64,000 nucleotides of DNA, taken from the NCBI GenBank assembly GCA_002070275.1, contig MWCY01000009.1, positions 23,371-87,370 on the forward strand, read 5' to 3'. This DNA comes from Candidatus Hydrogenedentes bacterium ADurb.Bin170. Lineage in GTDB: Bacteria > Hydrogenedentota > Hydrogenedentia > Hydrogenedentales > CAITNO01. The number at the start of each line of letters is the position of its first letter. The stretch's first letter is position 1. Below are positions 20,440 through 29,267 of this stretch, one piece after another. The notes beneath the pieces are model-generated. The model was not told the origin of the DNA. It saw nothing but the letters and a program-made list of their open reading frames with translations, and searched no databases. A program made the position numbers and the translations under genes.

Positions 20440-20466
20440 CAGGACGGTTTTGCTTCCTGTTTTTTT
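20440..20466 (+). terminator. Terminator after the 29-residue basic protein gene
   Basis: CAGGA and TCCTG pair around a 10-base loop and are followed by seven T. The stem is short (5 bp), so strength is uncertain. Confidence 0.5.
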
Positions 20467-20557
20467 GATCGAAGGACGGCAATCCCTTTCTCTGCTGCGT
20501 GTTATGCTATGCAGATTATTGGCTTTGAAATTAGCACAGCGGATAAGGTGAAACAAC

Positions 20558-21022
20558 ATGGATGAAATGAGAGTCCGGACAATTGTTGACGAGGATTGGA
20601 AAGCGCGCGTCCAGCGTGAAAAAGACATGGCGCGCAAGCGCGATGCAGGTGCCTCTCCTCAAACTCCTTCAGATGAAAATGCTCAGGACGCAGCCGAGCC
20701 TGAAGGCGATATCAACCCTGCCTTTGAGGCTCTTGTCAGCACCTTTGCCACACAGACTATGTTTTGTCTCGGGTTCATTGCCGCCCCGGGACAGGCTGCT
20801 CCAACGCTTAACCTTGATCAGGCGAAAGAGAGTCTGGAAGTGCTTCTGATGGTCTCAGAAAAGACACGCGGCAATCTGACTGCCAGTGAAAAAGCAATTC
20901 TCCAGGAGACGCTGGCAGAACTGCAGCGCCTATTCAGTGCCAGAGTCCAGCAAGTTCAGGCAGAAGCGATGCACCGCGCAGGGATTAACCCCTCCAACTT
21001 ACGCGGCGATCAGCCCTCTTAA
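20558..21022 (+). CDS. DUF1844 family protein
   Basis: This 154-residue protein has the DUF1844 core (about residues 52-125: FEALVSTFATQTMFCLGFIA, then LDQAKESLEVLLMVSEKTRGNLTASE split over 85-108). The N-terminal 50 residues are charged and low in complexity. The family is widespread in Acidobacteria, Planctomycetes and deltaproteobacteria and has no established function. A second in-frame ATG four codons in is possible. It precedes the outer-membrane efflux gene by 50 bases. Confidence 0.88.
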   Translation: MDEMRVRTIVDEDWKARVQREKDMARKRDAGASPQTPSDENAQDAAEPEGDINPAFEALVSTFATQTMFCLGFIAAPGQAAPTLNLDQAKESLEVLLMVSEKTRGNLTASEKAILQETLAELQRLFSARVQQVQAEAMHRAGINPSNLRGDQPS

Positions 21023-21072
21023 GTCTTTCCCTCTTTTTACTTATCAGCAGCACGGCTGCCAGGGAGTATTGT

Positions 21073-22812
21073 ATGCGTAACTTTGGGTTCATTTCTTGTT
21101 TGATTGCTGCTTGCTTTGCAGTTCATTTTTCAATCCACAGTCAGAATCCTGAAGAACCCGCGCTACCTGATAATGGTTCTGCCCTCTCCCCTTCCAACGA
21201 CTCAGGGCAGACTGCAGGTTCCAACGCATTGCAAGCCGCTATTTCCGCCGACCTGATTGATTTGTGGGAATTACGCGCCGCGGTGGAAAAAATGCCTGAA
21301 TCGGAAGTTCTGCGACTCAGTCTGCATGATGCGGTTCGCCTGGCTGTAGACAACAACCCGGATATTTTGATTGCCGAGCTGGAGCCGGAGAAGGCCTCGG
21401 CTGAAACCTACGCTGCCCACGGCGAATTTGATCCCATCTTGCAGCACACCTTCGGGTACACAAAAGCGGCGCTCTCCCTGAACCAGCAGCTGCGGAAATT
21501 TGCCGGCGCATTTATGCCCTCCGCCATCGATTCCACCAGTATCACGAATGAAACCACTCTGGGGGGAAAGCTGACGACGGGTACGCAGTATGCCGTAAAT
21601 TTTAATCTCGACTTTGAGAAAAACACCTACGGCAGCAACGTTGGCGAATATGGCGCAACCATCGGGCTTATGCTCACTCAGCCCGTGATGCGCGGCTTCG
21701 GCAAGGACATTAACCGAATCCGCATTCGGGCGGGTGCCAATATGAAGGCATTGTCTGAAGCACAGCTGAAACTGGTTGTGCTTAATAAAACGGCTGATAC
21801 CATAAAAGCATACTGGGATCTTGTCGGCGCAACTGAGGCTGTTCGTGTTTACGAGGGAGCCCTTCGCAATGCCGAGCGCCTTCTGACCATCAGTGAAACG
21901 CGCCGCAACATTGGAACCGCTGCCGACATCGATGTGCTGCAGGCAAAGGCAGGTGTTGCCATGCGTCAGTCGGAACTTATTCAGGCTTTTGCGCGCGTTT
22001 CTGATGCGGGTGACGTTTTAAAACTTCTCCTGAATATGCATGATAATCACCGTTTTTCTTCAATAACCATTCTGCCTCTGGATCGCCCGGATCCCGCAGA
22101 CAATGCCATTTTCAATACCGATCTCTTCGATGAAAGTCTGGAAAGATCCGTGGATCGCGCTCTGGAGCTGCGCCCGGAAAACACGATGACCGACCTTGAA
22201 ATTGCCAACGCTCTTTTGGAAGAAGAGCGGGCACGCAATGATATGCTCCCGCAGGTGGATCTTGTTGCTCTATATGCCAGAGGAGGGCGCAACACCTTTC
22301 TGGGCCGAACCCTTGCCGGCATTCGGGATAATCAGGATCATACCTACAACTTCGGGATTCAGGCAACCATCCCCATCAACAACCGTGCCGGGCGCGGTGC
22401 TCACCAGCGGGCGCGCATAGGAGTGCGCCAAGCTGAAGAACGCCGTAAGCAGGCTCAAATGGCAATGATGATGCGCGTCCATGTAGCTGCCCGCGGAGTA
22501 CTTACCGGAAAAACACTGGTTGAAAGCAATCATCAGACCACTCTTCTGCAGGAAACGAATGTTATGGCGGAAGAAAAACGTTTGAAAATCGGCATTTCAA
22601 ACAGCTATCAGGTGCTCAAAGTGCAGGAGGATCTGACGGCTGCCCAGGTTGCGGAATTGCAGGCTAACATTGCTTTTGAAAAAGCACTGGTTGAGCTGCA
22701 GCTCGCTGAAGGGTCGCTGCTGGACAATCTGGGCCTGGAGCTGACCCCGGAAACGTCTTCCATAGAGCCTGTTTCCTGGATAGAAAGCGTCGGGCTCCTC
22801 TACGAGCCTTAA
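21073..22812 (+). CDS. TolC-family outer membrane efflux protein
   Basis: This 579-residue protein has a signal peptide (about residues 1-24) and then two outer-membrane-efflux repeats rich in long helices with heptad character (about 95-330 and 370-560), including LRLSLHDAVRLAVDNNPDIL and the internal AEERRKQAQMAMMMRVHVAA. Such proteins form trimeric barrels with periplasmic tunnels for tripartite efflux or type I secretion. No inner-membrane pump or adaptor gene is adjacent. The N-terminal spacer (about 25-70) is longer than usual. Confidence 0.92.
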   Translation: MRNFGFISCLIAACFAVHFSIHSQNPEEPALPDNGSALSPSNDSGQTAGSNALQAAISADLIDLWELRAAVEKMPESEVLRLSLHDAVRLAVDNNPDILIAELEPEKASAETYAAHGEFDPILQHTFGYTKAALSLNQQLRKFAGAFMPSAIDSTSITNETTLGGKLTTGTQYAVNFNLDFEKNTYGSNVGEYGATIGLMLTQPVMRGFGKDINRIRIRAGANMKALSEAQLKLVVLNKTADTIKAYWDLVGATEAVRVYEGALRNAERLLTISETRRNIGTAADIDVLQAKAGVAMRQSELIQAFARVSDAGDVLKLLLNMHDNHRFSSITILPLDRPDPADNAIFNTDLFDESLERSVDRALELRPENTMTDLEIANALLEEERARNDMLPQVDLVALYARGGRNTFLGRTLAGIRDNQDHTYNFGIQATIPINNRAGRGAHQRARIGVRQAEERRKQAQMAMMMRVHVAARGVLTGKTLVESNHQTTLLQETNVMAEEKRLKIGISNSYQVLKVQEDLTAAQVAELQANIAFEKALVELQLAEGSLLDNLGLELTPETSSIEPVSWIESVGLLYEP

Positions 22813-22948
22813 GTTTTCTCAGCAACGCGTTTTGCATACATAGTCTTACCTGATGCCTGTTCTCTTTTTCAGAGTGCCGGCATATATATCTTACAGGCAA
22901 TATACACTTTCTCCTGATACATCCCAAGCAGCGGAAAAGGAAAACCGT

Positions 22949-24316
22949 GTGGCCTATCTGCTCTTTGTGATCTGCTTTGTTCCCGCAGAAGTGAATCCAA
23001 AACTTTTCACTCTTGAAGCCACGGCACATGTCTGGGACGTTTCAGCCGCTGAACTCAGCGTTTCCGGGCATAAAGATATTCTGCTTCTCGTAAATAATGA
23101 ACAGGCTTTTCCTTCCTGCAAAGAACTTCTTGTTTATTGTCCGGATGAAAAGGGGGACTATCCGGGCACGCCAACGCGCAGCCTTTCGCTGCCGGAGGAG
23201 ACCGGTGCTCTTTTTCTTGCAGAAGTTAACGGACAGCACCCGCCGGAACTTGTAGCTGTGCACGGCTCCGGAGCATCGATTTATCAATACGGACAATCAG
23301 GTTTTTCCCGCCTGGACACAGTGACTTTTCAATCACTCTTCCCCAGCGGCAGCCGGGAACCCTGTTTTGTTCCAAAAGCAGCACAGGATTTAACCGGTGA
23401 CGGTGTGGATGAATGGCTTGTTCCCGTTGCAGAAGGCATTCAGATCCGCACTGCTGGAAATGTCATTACAACTCTGGCATGCGATATTGTCAGCGAGATC
23501 CAATCCGGGGAGAGCCTTTATATCACTCATCGCTTGCCCGACATCCATTCTTTTTCGCTGGAACACCAGCCAACGAAAGCACTGGCATTTCTGAGTGATG
23601 AATTTGCTGATTTTTACTGGGGCAGCAGTTGGAAAGAGCATAAACGCATCCGGCTCCCCATGAAACTGGACGAAAAATGGGACGCTTCCGCATTAATGAA
23701 AGACCTTACCGGTGACGGTTTTCCGGATCTTGTGATCACACAAACCCGCGGCACGGCACAAATGTATGCGGAAACTCAGGTGTATCTGGCGACGGAAGCT
23801 TTTACTTTTCCAGAAGTCCCTGACGCCGTATTTTCAGAAAAAGGTGCCGTTTCGAGCCCCGTAGTTCTCGACGTGAATGGCGATGGAAAACAGGATCTTG
23901 TTTTTATACGTATTCCTTTTGGCGTTAAAAACCTCGTGAATTTTTTTGTCCGCAATAAAATCAGCATACGTGCAGAAGTCTATCTTTTTGATGGTAAACG
24001 CTTCAGCCCAAAAGCCGACTATCACACGAACTTGACCATGGATGCTCCGGAAGGACGGGCACGGGTGGCGCATTCTTTCGGTGATTTTAATGGTGACGGC
24101 AGGATGGATGTCGTTTATGGCAGTTCTAAAAACAGCCTGTCGATTTATCCCGGGGATCAAGACCGGTTTCTTGCGGCACGTTCCTGGAAAAGTTTTGAAA
24201 TGCCTGCCTTCGGTACTGTCCGCTGCTATAAGTTAAATGAGAATGAAGCGGATGATATCATTTTTTTTCGCCCGGGCACAGCAGAAGCCACCCGTGTGGA
24301 TGTCATCGTGTTTTAG
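22949..24316 (+). CDS. Secreted FG-GAP/VCBS-repeat protein
   Basis: Four calcium-binding-like FG-GAP/VCBS signatures are visible: LTGDGVDEWLV, LTGDGFPDLVIT, VNGDGKQDLVFIR and FNGDGRMDVVYG, the pattern of beta-propeller surface proteins. The GTG start is chosen because AAAAGG lies about eight bases upstream and it opens directly onto a hydrophobic segment (MAYLLFVICFVPA) that could be a signal; an ATG 32 codons earlier is in frame but has no ribosome-binding site. Length is 455 residues from the GTG. The ligand is unknown. It follows the TolC-type gene by 136 bases. Confidence 0.72.
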   Translation: MAYLLFVICFVPAEVNPKLFTLEATAHVWDVSAAELSVSGHKDILLLVNNEQAFPSCKELLVYCPDEKGDYPGTPTRSLSLPEETGALFLAEVNGQHPPELVAVHGSGASIYQYGQSGFSRLDTVTFQSLFPSGSREPCFVPKAAQDLTGDGVDEWLVPVAEGIQIRTAGNVITTLACDIVSEIQSGESLYITHRLPDIHSFSLEHQPTKALAFLSDEFADFYWGSSWKEHKRIRLPMKLDEKWDASALMKDLTGDGFPDLVITQTRGTAQMYAETQVYLATEAFTFPEVPDAVFSEKGAVSSPVVLDVNGDGKQDLVFIRIPFGVKNLVNFFVRNKISIRAEVYLFDGKRFSPKADYHTNLTMDAPEGRARVAHSFGDFNGDGRMDVVYGSSKNSLSIYPGDQDRFLAARSWKSFEMPAFGTVRCYKLNENEADDIIFFRPGTAEATRVDVIVF

Positions 24317-24403
24317 TCAACGGGAAAAGCACCTGCTGCTTACTGTATAATACTAAACATTCTTTTTGACTGGATGTTTTTGTTTTCGCTTTAGGAGATG
24401 TTC

Positions 24404-24997
24404 ATGTCATATACCATTTTCGACACCCCTTTCATTTCTGTCGTCGGCCGCCTATGGGCACGCATCTTTCTGGGCATCATCGGATGGAAAAAAGAAGGGG
24501 AGCTTCCGGACGCACCGAAGTTTGTACTTATTGCTGCGCCCCATACGACCAACTGGGATTTGCCCATTATGCTGGCGCTTGGCTTCCTGCTCCGGGCAAA
24601 GCTTTTCTGGATGAGCAAGGAATCCATTTTTCGCTGGCCTTTCGGCGGTTTTTTACGATGGGTTGGCGGCATTGACATTGACCGGAGTAAGCCCAATGGC
24701 GTTGTTGGTCAATGTATAGAGCGGTTCGAACAGACCGATACTTTAATTCTGGCTGTTCCTCCCGAGGGAACCCGCAAAAAAGTGCGTACCTGGAAAACTG
24801 GATTTTATCATATTGCAGTAGGTGCCAACGTCCCCATTGCTCTTGGCTATCTGGATTATAAACGTCGGCGCGGCGGTGTGCACAGCCTTTTTTACCCGAC
24901 CGGCGACTACGAAAAAGATTTGGCGGAAATCCAGAAATTTTACGCTGGAATAACGCCCAAATATCCCGCGCTTTATGAAAGCCTGGGTGAAAAGTGA
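24404..24997 (+). CDS. 1-acyl-sn-glycerol-3-phosphate acyltransferase-like protein (PlsC family)
   Basis: This 197-residue acyltransferase has the catalytic H(x4)D motif (AAPHTTNWDLP, about residues 44-54) and the glycerophosphate-binding motif PPEGTRKK (about 123-130). A hydrophobic stretch lies before and around the catalytic motif. Proteins of this short type are seen in many bacteria and may use other acceptors than lysophosphatidate. The second of two nearby ATGs is used because AGGAG lies six bases upstream of it and directly abuts the first. Confidence 0.88.
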   Translation: MSYTIFDTPFISVVGRLWARIFLGIIGWKKEGELPDAPKFVLIAAPHTTNWDLPIMLALGFLLRAKLFWMSKESIFRWPFGGFLRWVGGIDIDRSKPNGVVGQCIERFEQTDTLILAVPPEGTRKKVRTWKTGFYHIAVGANVPIALGYLDYKRRRGGVHSLFYPTGDYEKDLAEIQKFYAGITPKYPALYESLGEK

Positions 24998-25106
24998 AGT
25001 TGGATCCAGCCACGCATCACTTTTTTCTATTACACGCCGCTTCTTTTTTAAAAACCTGATTTCTTTTGCCGGCACAGAAATCGTATACTTGATTAATGCT
25101 TAGCGG

Positions 25107-26732
25107 ATGGGACTCCCTTTGGAAGATACTGCACAACAAAAACAGGCTGCGCCGGGTGAAGAAGCCAGTATAACTCGCTTCGCTGCCATTTTTGCAGGCG
25201 GCACTATGATCAGCCGCTTCGCCGGGCTTGTACGGGATATTGTTTTCGCTCATACAATTCCCGCCGTGCCGCTCGGTTCTTTTCTTTTTGCTTTCAGTCT
25301 TCCCAATATGCTTCGGGATATGCTCGGAGAAGGAGCGGTCAACGCTGCCCTTGTTCCGGTACTCAGCAAGGCACATGCCTCCAGTTCAGAGGAAGAATAC
25401 CGCAAAGCCGTTTCTTCTCTTATGACCCTTATGCTGGGATTTTTTCTGATTCTGACTGCAGCAGGCATTCTGGTCATGCCTCTTGCGCCTGCTGTCCTTT
25501 CTTCTTTGCGCACCTTTACGGGAAAAGAACTTCCGCAAAGCGCTGAAGAATTACAGGAGACGGTCCGTCTGATGCAATGGACTTTTCCGTACCTCCTGTT
25601 TATCGGGGCTGCCGTTTTTGCCATGGCCCCGTTATTTATAGCCCGTCGTTACAGCACCCCATCGTGGTCACCGGCGTTACTGAATTTTACGTTTATCGGA
25701 TGTGCCTTTTTATTCCGCAACCAATTCAGCAATCCTGCGTGGGCACTTGTTATTGGCGTATGGATAGGCGGCTTAATTCAGTTCATCGTCCTTTGGGTGG
25801 ACATGTTTCTTCATATCGGCCCGGTTTTCCCAACCTTCAATCTGCATTACAGTGCCGTCTCCAGTGCCTTATGGCTTTTATTTCCTGTCATTCTGGGTCA
25901 GGCCGCCGGTGAAGTAAACAAACTGGTCGATCGTTTTTTTGCTTTGTCTCTGGGAGAAGACACCGTACTGGCACTGTACATCTCCAACCGGCTAGTCCAG
26001 TTTCCTCTCTCCATTTTCGGCATTTCGGTGGCTGTCGCCATATTACCCGCACTGTCAAAAGCCTATGCGCTCAATCGGGACAAAGAGCAATGTACCCTGA
26101 TGACCTCGGGTATCCGCCAGGCTTTCTTTCTGACGGCTCCGGCAACTGCCTGTCTGATCGTCCTGCGCAAGCCGGTCATCCGGCTGCTGTTTCAACGGGG
26201 CGAATTTGGCGAGACGGGAACAGAGATGGCGGCGTCGGCTTTATTGTATGCCGCCATGGGCCTTGTCTTCTTCTCCCTGGTGAAGGTGATGGTTCAAGGA
26301 TTTTATGCGCGCCATAACACAAAAATTCCTGTAATTATCGCCAGTTTCAGCATGCTTTTGAATATTGTTTTAAATGCTTTACTGGTAGGTCCGATGGGCT
26401 ATCAGGGTCTGGCTTTTGCAACGACCATCTCCTATGCGGTTAATTTTTCGCTTCTTTTCTTTTGCTACAACTTTCTGGTGCAGAAGTTACTATCCCCCGC
26501 TCTTATGCTTTCACTCATCAAGATCTCCGCAGCTTCAGTACTTATGTCTTTTTGCGTCTGGTATGCACACAACAGCCTGGAAAGCTGGCTCGGCATTACA
26601 AGTATGATACAGCGCCTTGTCACTTTCACCGGTGCCTGCGCTACTGCTGCTCTGGTTTATACTTTTTCCTGTTTCTTCCTTCGAATCGACGAATTTGCCG
26701 CTCTTGGAAGGCGTCTGCTGCGACGCAAATAA
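25107..26732 (+). CDS. murJ: Lipid II flippase MurJ
   Basis: This 541-residue protein is a MOP-superfamily transporter with about 14 membrane segments. The family N-terminus is clear (GGTMISRFAGLVRDIVFA, then PNMLRDMLGEGAVNAALVPV), including the Arg residues needed in the central cavity of MurJ. It flips lipid II across the inner membrane for peptidoglycan synthesis. A charged 20-residue N-terminal extension precedes the first helix. The ribosome-binding site is poor (GCGG directly before the ATG). Confidence 0.95.
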   Translation: MGLPLEDTAQQKQAAPGEEASITRFAAIFAGGTMISRFAGLVRDIVFAHTIPAVPLGSFLFAFSLPNMLRDMLGEGAVNAALVPVLSKAHASSSEEEYRKAVSSLMTLMLGFFLILTAAGILVMPLAPAVLSSLRTFTGKELPQSAEELQETVRLMQWTFPYLLFIGAAVFAMAPLFIARRYSTPSWSPALLNFTFIGCAFLFRNQFSNPAWALVIGVWIGGLIQFIVLWVDMFLHIGPVFPTFNLHYSAVSSALWLLFPVILGQAAGEVNKLVDRFFALSLGEDTVLALYISNRLVQFPLSIFGISVAVAILPALSKAYALNRDKEQCTLMTSGIRQAFFLTAPATACLIVLRKPVIRLLFQRGEFGETGTEMAASALLYAAMGLVFFSLVKVMVQGFYARHNTKIPVIIASFSMLLNIVLNALLVGPMGYQGLAFATTISYAVNFSLLFFCYNFLVQKLLSPALMLSLIKISAASVLMSFCVWYAHNSLESWLGITSMIQRLVTFTGACATAALVYTFSCFFLRIDEFAALGRRLLRRK

Positions 26733-26913
26733 TTCCGGATTCAGTGAGCCGGTCCCTCCCCAGCGCTTGCTTTTTTCCTGCCGAAAAGAAAAGCCTGTCC
26801 CCCTTCGGCTTGAAGCTTGCCACCTTTTTAGTGCCTAATATCCCGCAATCGTTCGGGCACCTTTATCGGAGGTCGGCAGCCCTCTTCCCATTCTTAATTC
26901 AGAAAGCGCCACT

Positions 26914-28077
26914 GTGAACCGTACCCTTCTCCTGATTATCTGCTACGGCGGGATGATAAGTGTCGCCATATGTCTTAATCTTATGCCTGTCCATTACACG
27001 ACTTTTTCGCATGAATTTGGCGGCCTTAATGAAGAGCAGTTAGGACGGATATCAGCACTTGTCTTTGCCGGGGTGGTCGTCGGAGTTCTTCTGAGCGGGC
27101 CTTTAGCCGACCGCTTCGGTGCCGCACTGTTCACTTTTTTGGGGCTTATCATTTCATCATTAGGAATATTGCTTATCTCTTTAGCAAAAAACTATGAGCT
27201 GCTTCTTGCCGCAAGTATCACAGCCGGCTTCGGCGCAGGCATACTCGACATGCTGATGAGCCCCATAGTCTCCGCTGTATGTGTTGATCGGCGGGCATCG
27301 GCACTGAATCATCTGCACGCTTTTTACTGCATCGGGGCGCTGGCAACTGTCCTCTTCGCATCAGCCTGCATGCATCTGGGCATTTCCTGGCGTATCCTCG
27401 CCGGAGCCGCCGCACTGGTTCCTCTGGCGTTGACAGTACTCATTTTTCTTACCGGATTTCCTCCCCTTGTTCACCCAGAACGCTCCCGGGACAGTATATT
27501 ACACCTGGTTCTCAAGCCGCGCTTTATTTTTGCTCTGCTGATTATCTGGCTTATAGGAGCGACTGAAAACGGTATCATCCAGTGGTTGCCCGCTTTTTCT
27601 GAGAGAGGGCTCGGTTTTGACAAATCGATGGGCGGAATCGCTGTCGGGCTGTTTTCCTTATTTATGGCAGGAGGCCGCCTTGCTGCGCCACAAATTCTCC
27701 GGCGGCTTGGTGCCTACGGAGTTCTCTTCGCCGGCGCCTTTTTCTGTATCGTCTGCTATCTTGCCGGAACCCTGATCCCTGCACCCGGAATCGCTCTGTC
27801 CTTCTGTATTTTTGCGGGGCTGGCATGCAGTTTCCTGTGGCCGACCTGGCTAGGGATCACAGCAGATATTTTTCCTCATGGAGGTGCTTCCATGTTCGCC
27901 CTTCTTGCAGCGTTAGGCAATTTCGGCGGACTCGTCCTCCCCTGGGCGATCGGAGGCATCGCCGAATATTCAAGTATACGCTCCGGGCTTCTTGCCGGTT
28001 CGCTTGCGCCTGTTGCCCTTATTATATTTGCATTAATCACACTCTATCAGGATCGTCACAATCCCTCTTCACTGTAA
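26914..28077 (+). CDS. Major facilitator superfamily transporter, fucose-permease-like
   Basis: This 387-residue membrane protein has 12 predicted segments. The loop GPLADRFGAALF after helix 2 is an MFS signature, and ALNHLHAFYCIGA in the middle resembles the NxLHxFYGxGA motif of the FHS (fucose/hexose) group. A sugar substrate is therefore plausible but unproved. The GTG start lacks a strong ribosome-binding site. It lies 181 bases after murJ and is followed by the rplM promoter. Confidence 0.82.
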   Translation: MNRTLLLIICYGGMISVAICLNLMPVHYTTFSHEFGGLNEEQLGRISALVFAGVVVGVLLSGPLADRFGAALFTFLGLIISSLGILLISLAKNYELLLAASITAGFGAGILDMLMSPIVSAVCVDRRASALNHLHAFYCIGALATVLFASACMHLGISWRILAGAAALVPLALTVLIFLTGFPPLVHPERSRDSILHLVLKPRFIFALLIIWLIGATENGIIQWLPAFSERGLGFDKSMGGIAVGLFSLFMAGGRLAAPQILRRLGAYGVLFAGAFFCIVCYLAGTLIPAPGIALSFCIFAGLACSFLWPTWLGITADIFPHGGASMFALLAALGNFGGLVLPWAIGGIAEYSSIRSGLLAGSLAPVALIIFALITLYQDRHNPSSL

Positions 28078-28133
28078 AGTATACTTCCCGATTCAGGAGA
28101 GGAACTCACGCAGAAATAATTGCGAAAAGAAAT

Positions 28134-28163
28134 TTGAATTTATCTGCTTCTATTTGTTACTAT
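28134..28163 (+). promoter_or_regulatory. Promoter of rplM-rpsI
   Basis: TTGAAT and TACTAT are separated by 18 bases, giving a leader of about 70 bases before rplM. No conserved leader hairpin is recognisable. Confidence 0.55.
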
Positions 28164-28242
28164 TAGGCTCCCCGTTATTGTTATTTCCATTGATCAACTC
28201 TAACCTATATTGTCGCTACGACTCCAACCGGAGGATTGTTTT

Positions 28243-28674
28243 GTGAAAACCTATGTCCCCACACAAGGGGCTGAGCCCAAACAATGGTATTTGATTGATG
28301 CTGAAGGGCAGTCCATTGGACGTGTTGCCGCTTTGGCAGCGTCCCTGCTGCGCGGTAAACATAAACCCCAATACACGCCGTTTCTTGATTGTGGCGATTC
28401 AGTCGTCATTATTAATGCTGCCAAAGTGCGTGTTATCGGCTCCAAAGGCAGGAAAAAAGTTTATTACCGGCATTCGGGTTATCCGGGCGGGATTAAAGAG
28501 ACCCCCCTCGAAATTATGCTGGAAAAACATCCCACCCGCGCCATGGAAATTGCTATAAAAGGGATGCTTCCCGGCAACCGGCTTGGAAGAAAACTGGCAA
28601 CGCAATACAGGGTATATGCCGGTGCCGAACATCCGCACGAAGCGCAAAACCCTGTTGTTTACACAGTGAAATAA
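28243..28674 (+). CDS. rplM: Large ribosomal subunit protein uL13
   Basis: This 143-residue protein matches L13: WYLIDAEGQSIGRVAA near the start, INAAKVRVIGSKGRKKVYYR in the middle and MLPGNRLGRK near the C-terminus. The GTG is chosen because GGAGG lies eight bases upstream and the protein then starts MKTYVPTQG; a frame opening 11 codons earlier has no support. It forms the usual pair with rpsI 21 bases downstream. Confidence 0.97.
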   Translation: MKTYVPTQGAEPKQWYLIDAEGQSIGRVAALAASLLRGKHKPQYTPFLDCGDSVVIINAAKVRVIGSKGRKKVYYRHSGYPGGIKETPLEIMLEKHPTRAMEIAIKGMLPGNRLGRKLATQYRVYAGAEHPHEAQNPVVYTVK

Positions 28675-28695
28675 ACTACCTACGGAGATACTGTT

Positions 28696-29097
28696 GTGAT
28701 AGATAAAAACACGAATGAAATCGTTGCACTGGGAAGACGCAAACGTGCCTCCGCGCGGGTTCGGATTAAACCCGGCACAGGTCTCTTTATCGTCAATGGT
28801 CGTCCTGTAGACGAATACCTTGCCCGCGAAACACTGGTACAGATGGCGGAGCTGCCTTTAGTGACTGCCGGTCTGAGAGACAGCATTGATGTCCGTGCAC
28901 GCTGTGCAGGCGGCGGACTTGCAGGGCAGGCAGGCGCTCTCAGTCTGGGCATTGCCCGGGCACTTGTAGAAAAAGACGAAGAACTTCGCACCACGATGCG
29001 CGGCAAAGACCTGCTGACACGTGATGCCCGCGAAGTGGAACGCAAGAAATACGGGCAGCCCGGCGCACGCAAACGCTTCCAGTTCTCCAAACGCTAA
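28696..29097 (+). CDS. rpsI: Small ribosomal subunit protein uS9
   Basis: This 133-residue protein is S9: ALGRRKRASARVRIKPGTG near the N-terminus and the basic C-terminal tail GARKRFQFSKR, whose last Arg reaches the P-site tRNA. It starts at GTG with ACGGAG upstream. A strong terminator follows 25 bases after the stop, closing the rplM-rpsI operon. Confidence 0.97.
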   Translation: MIDKNTNEIVALGRRKRASARVRIKPGTGLFIVNGRPVDEYLARETLVQMAELPLVTAGLRDSIDVRARCAGGGLAGQAGALSLGIARALVEKDEELRTTMRGKDLLTRDAREVERKKYGQPGARKRFQFSKR

Positions 29098-29122
29098 ATC
29101 TTTCTGTTTTATACCTCCATAC

Positions 29123-29155
29123 TCCCGCCAGGATTCGTCCTGGCGGGATTTTTTA
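29123..29155 (+). terminator. Rho-independent terminator of rplM-rpsI
   Basis: An 11-bp perfect stem (TCCCGCCAGGA with TCCTGGCGGGA) with a TTCG tetraloop is followed by seven T. Confidence 0.92.
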
Positions 29156-29188
29156 TTGGGAGTCACCGTCTTTTTCTAATTATTAATT

Positions 29189-29216
29189 TTGACTCTCAGC
29201 CCAATACATGTACAAT
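29189..29216 (+). promoter_or_regulatory. Promoter of the NfeD/FloA cluster
   Basis: TTGACT and TACAAT are separated by 16 bases. The -10 overlaps the most upstream possible start codon of the next gene, which is the reason a downstream start is preferred for it. Confidence 0.65.
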
Positions 29217-29267
29217 AAGATACGCTGTCAGAATTACGTAAAAACTAACTGTAGAGCCAACAGCCTT

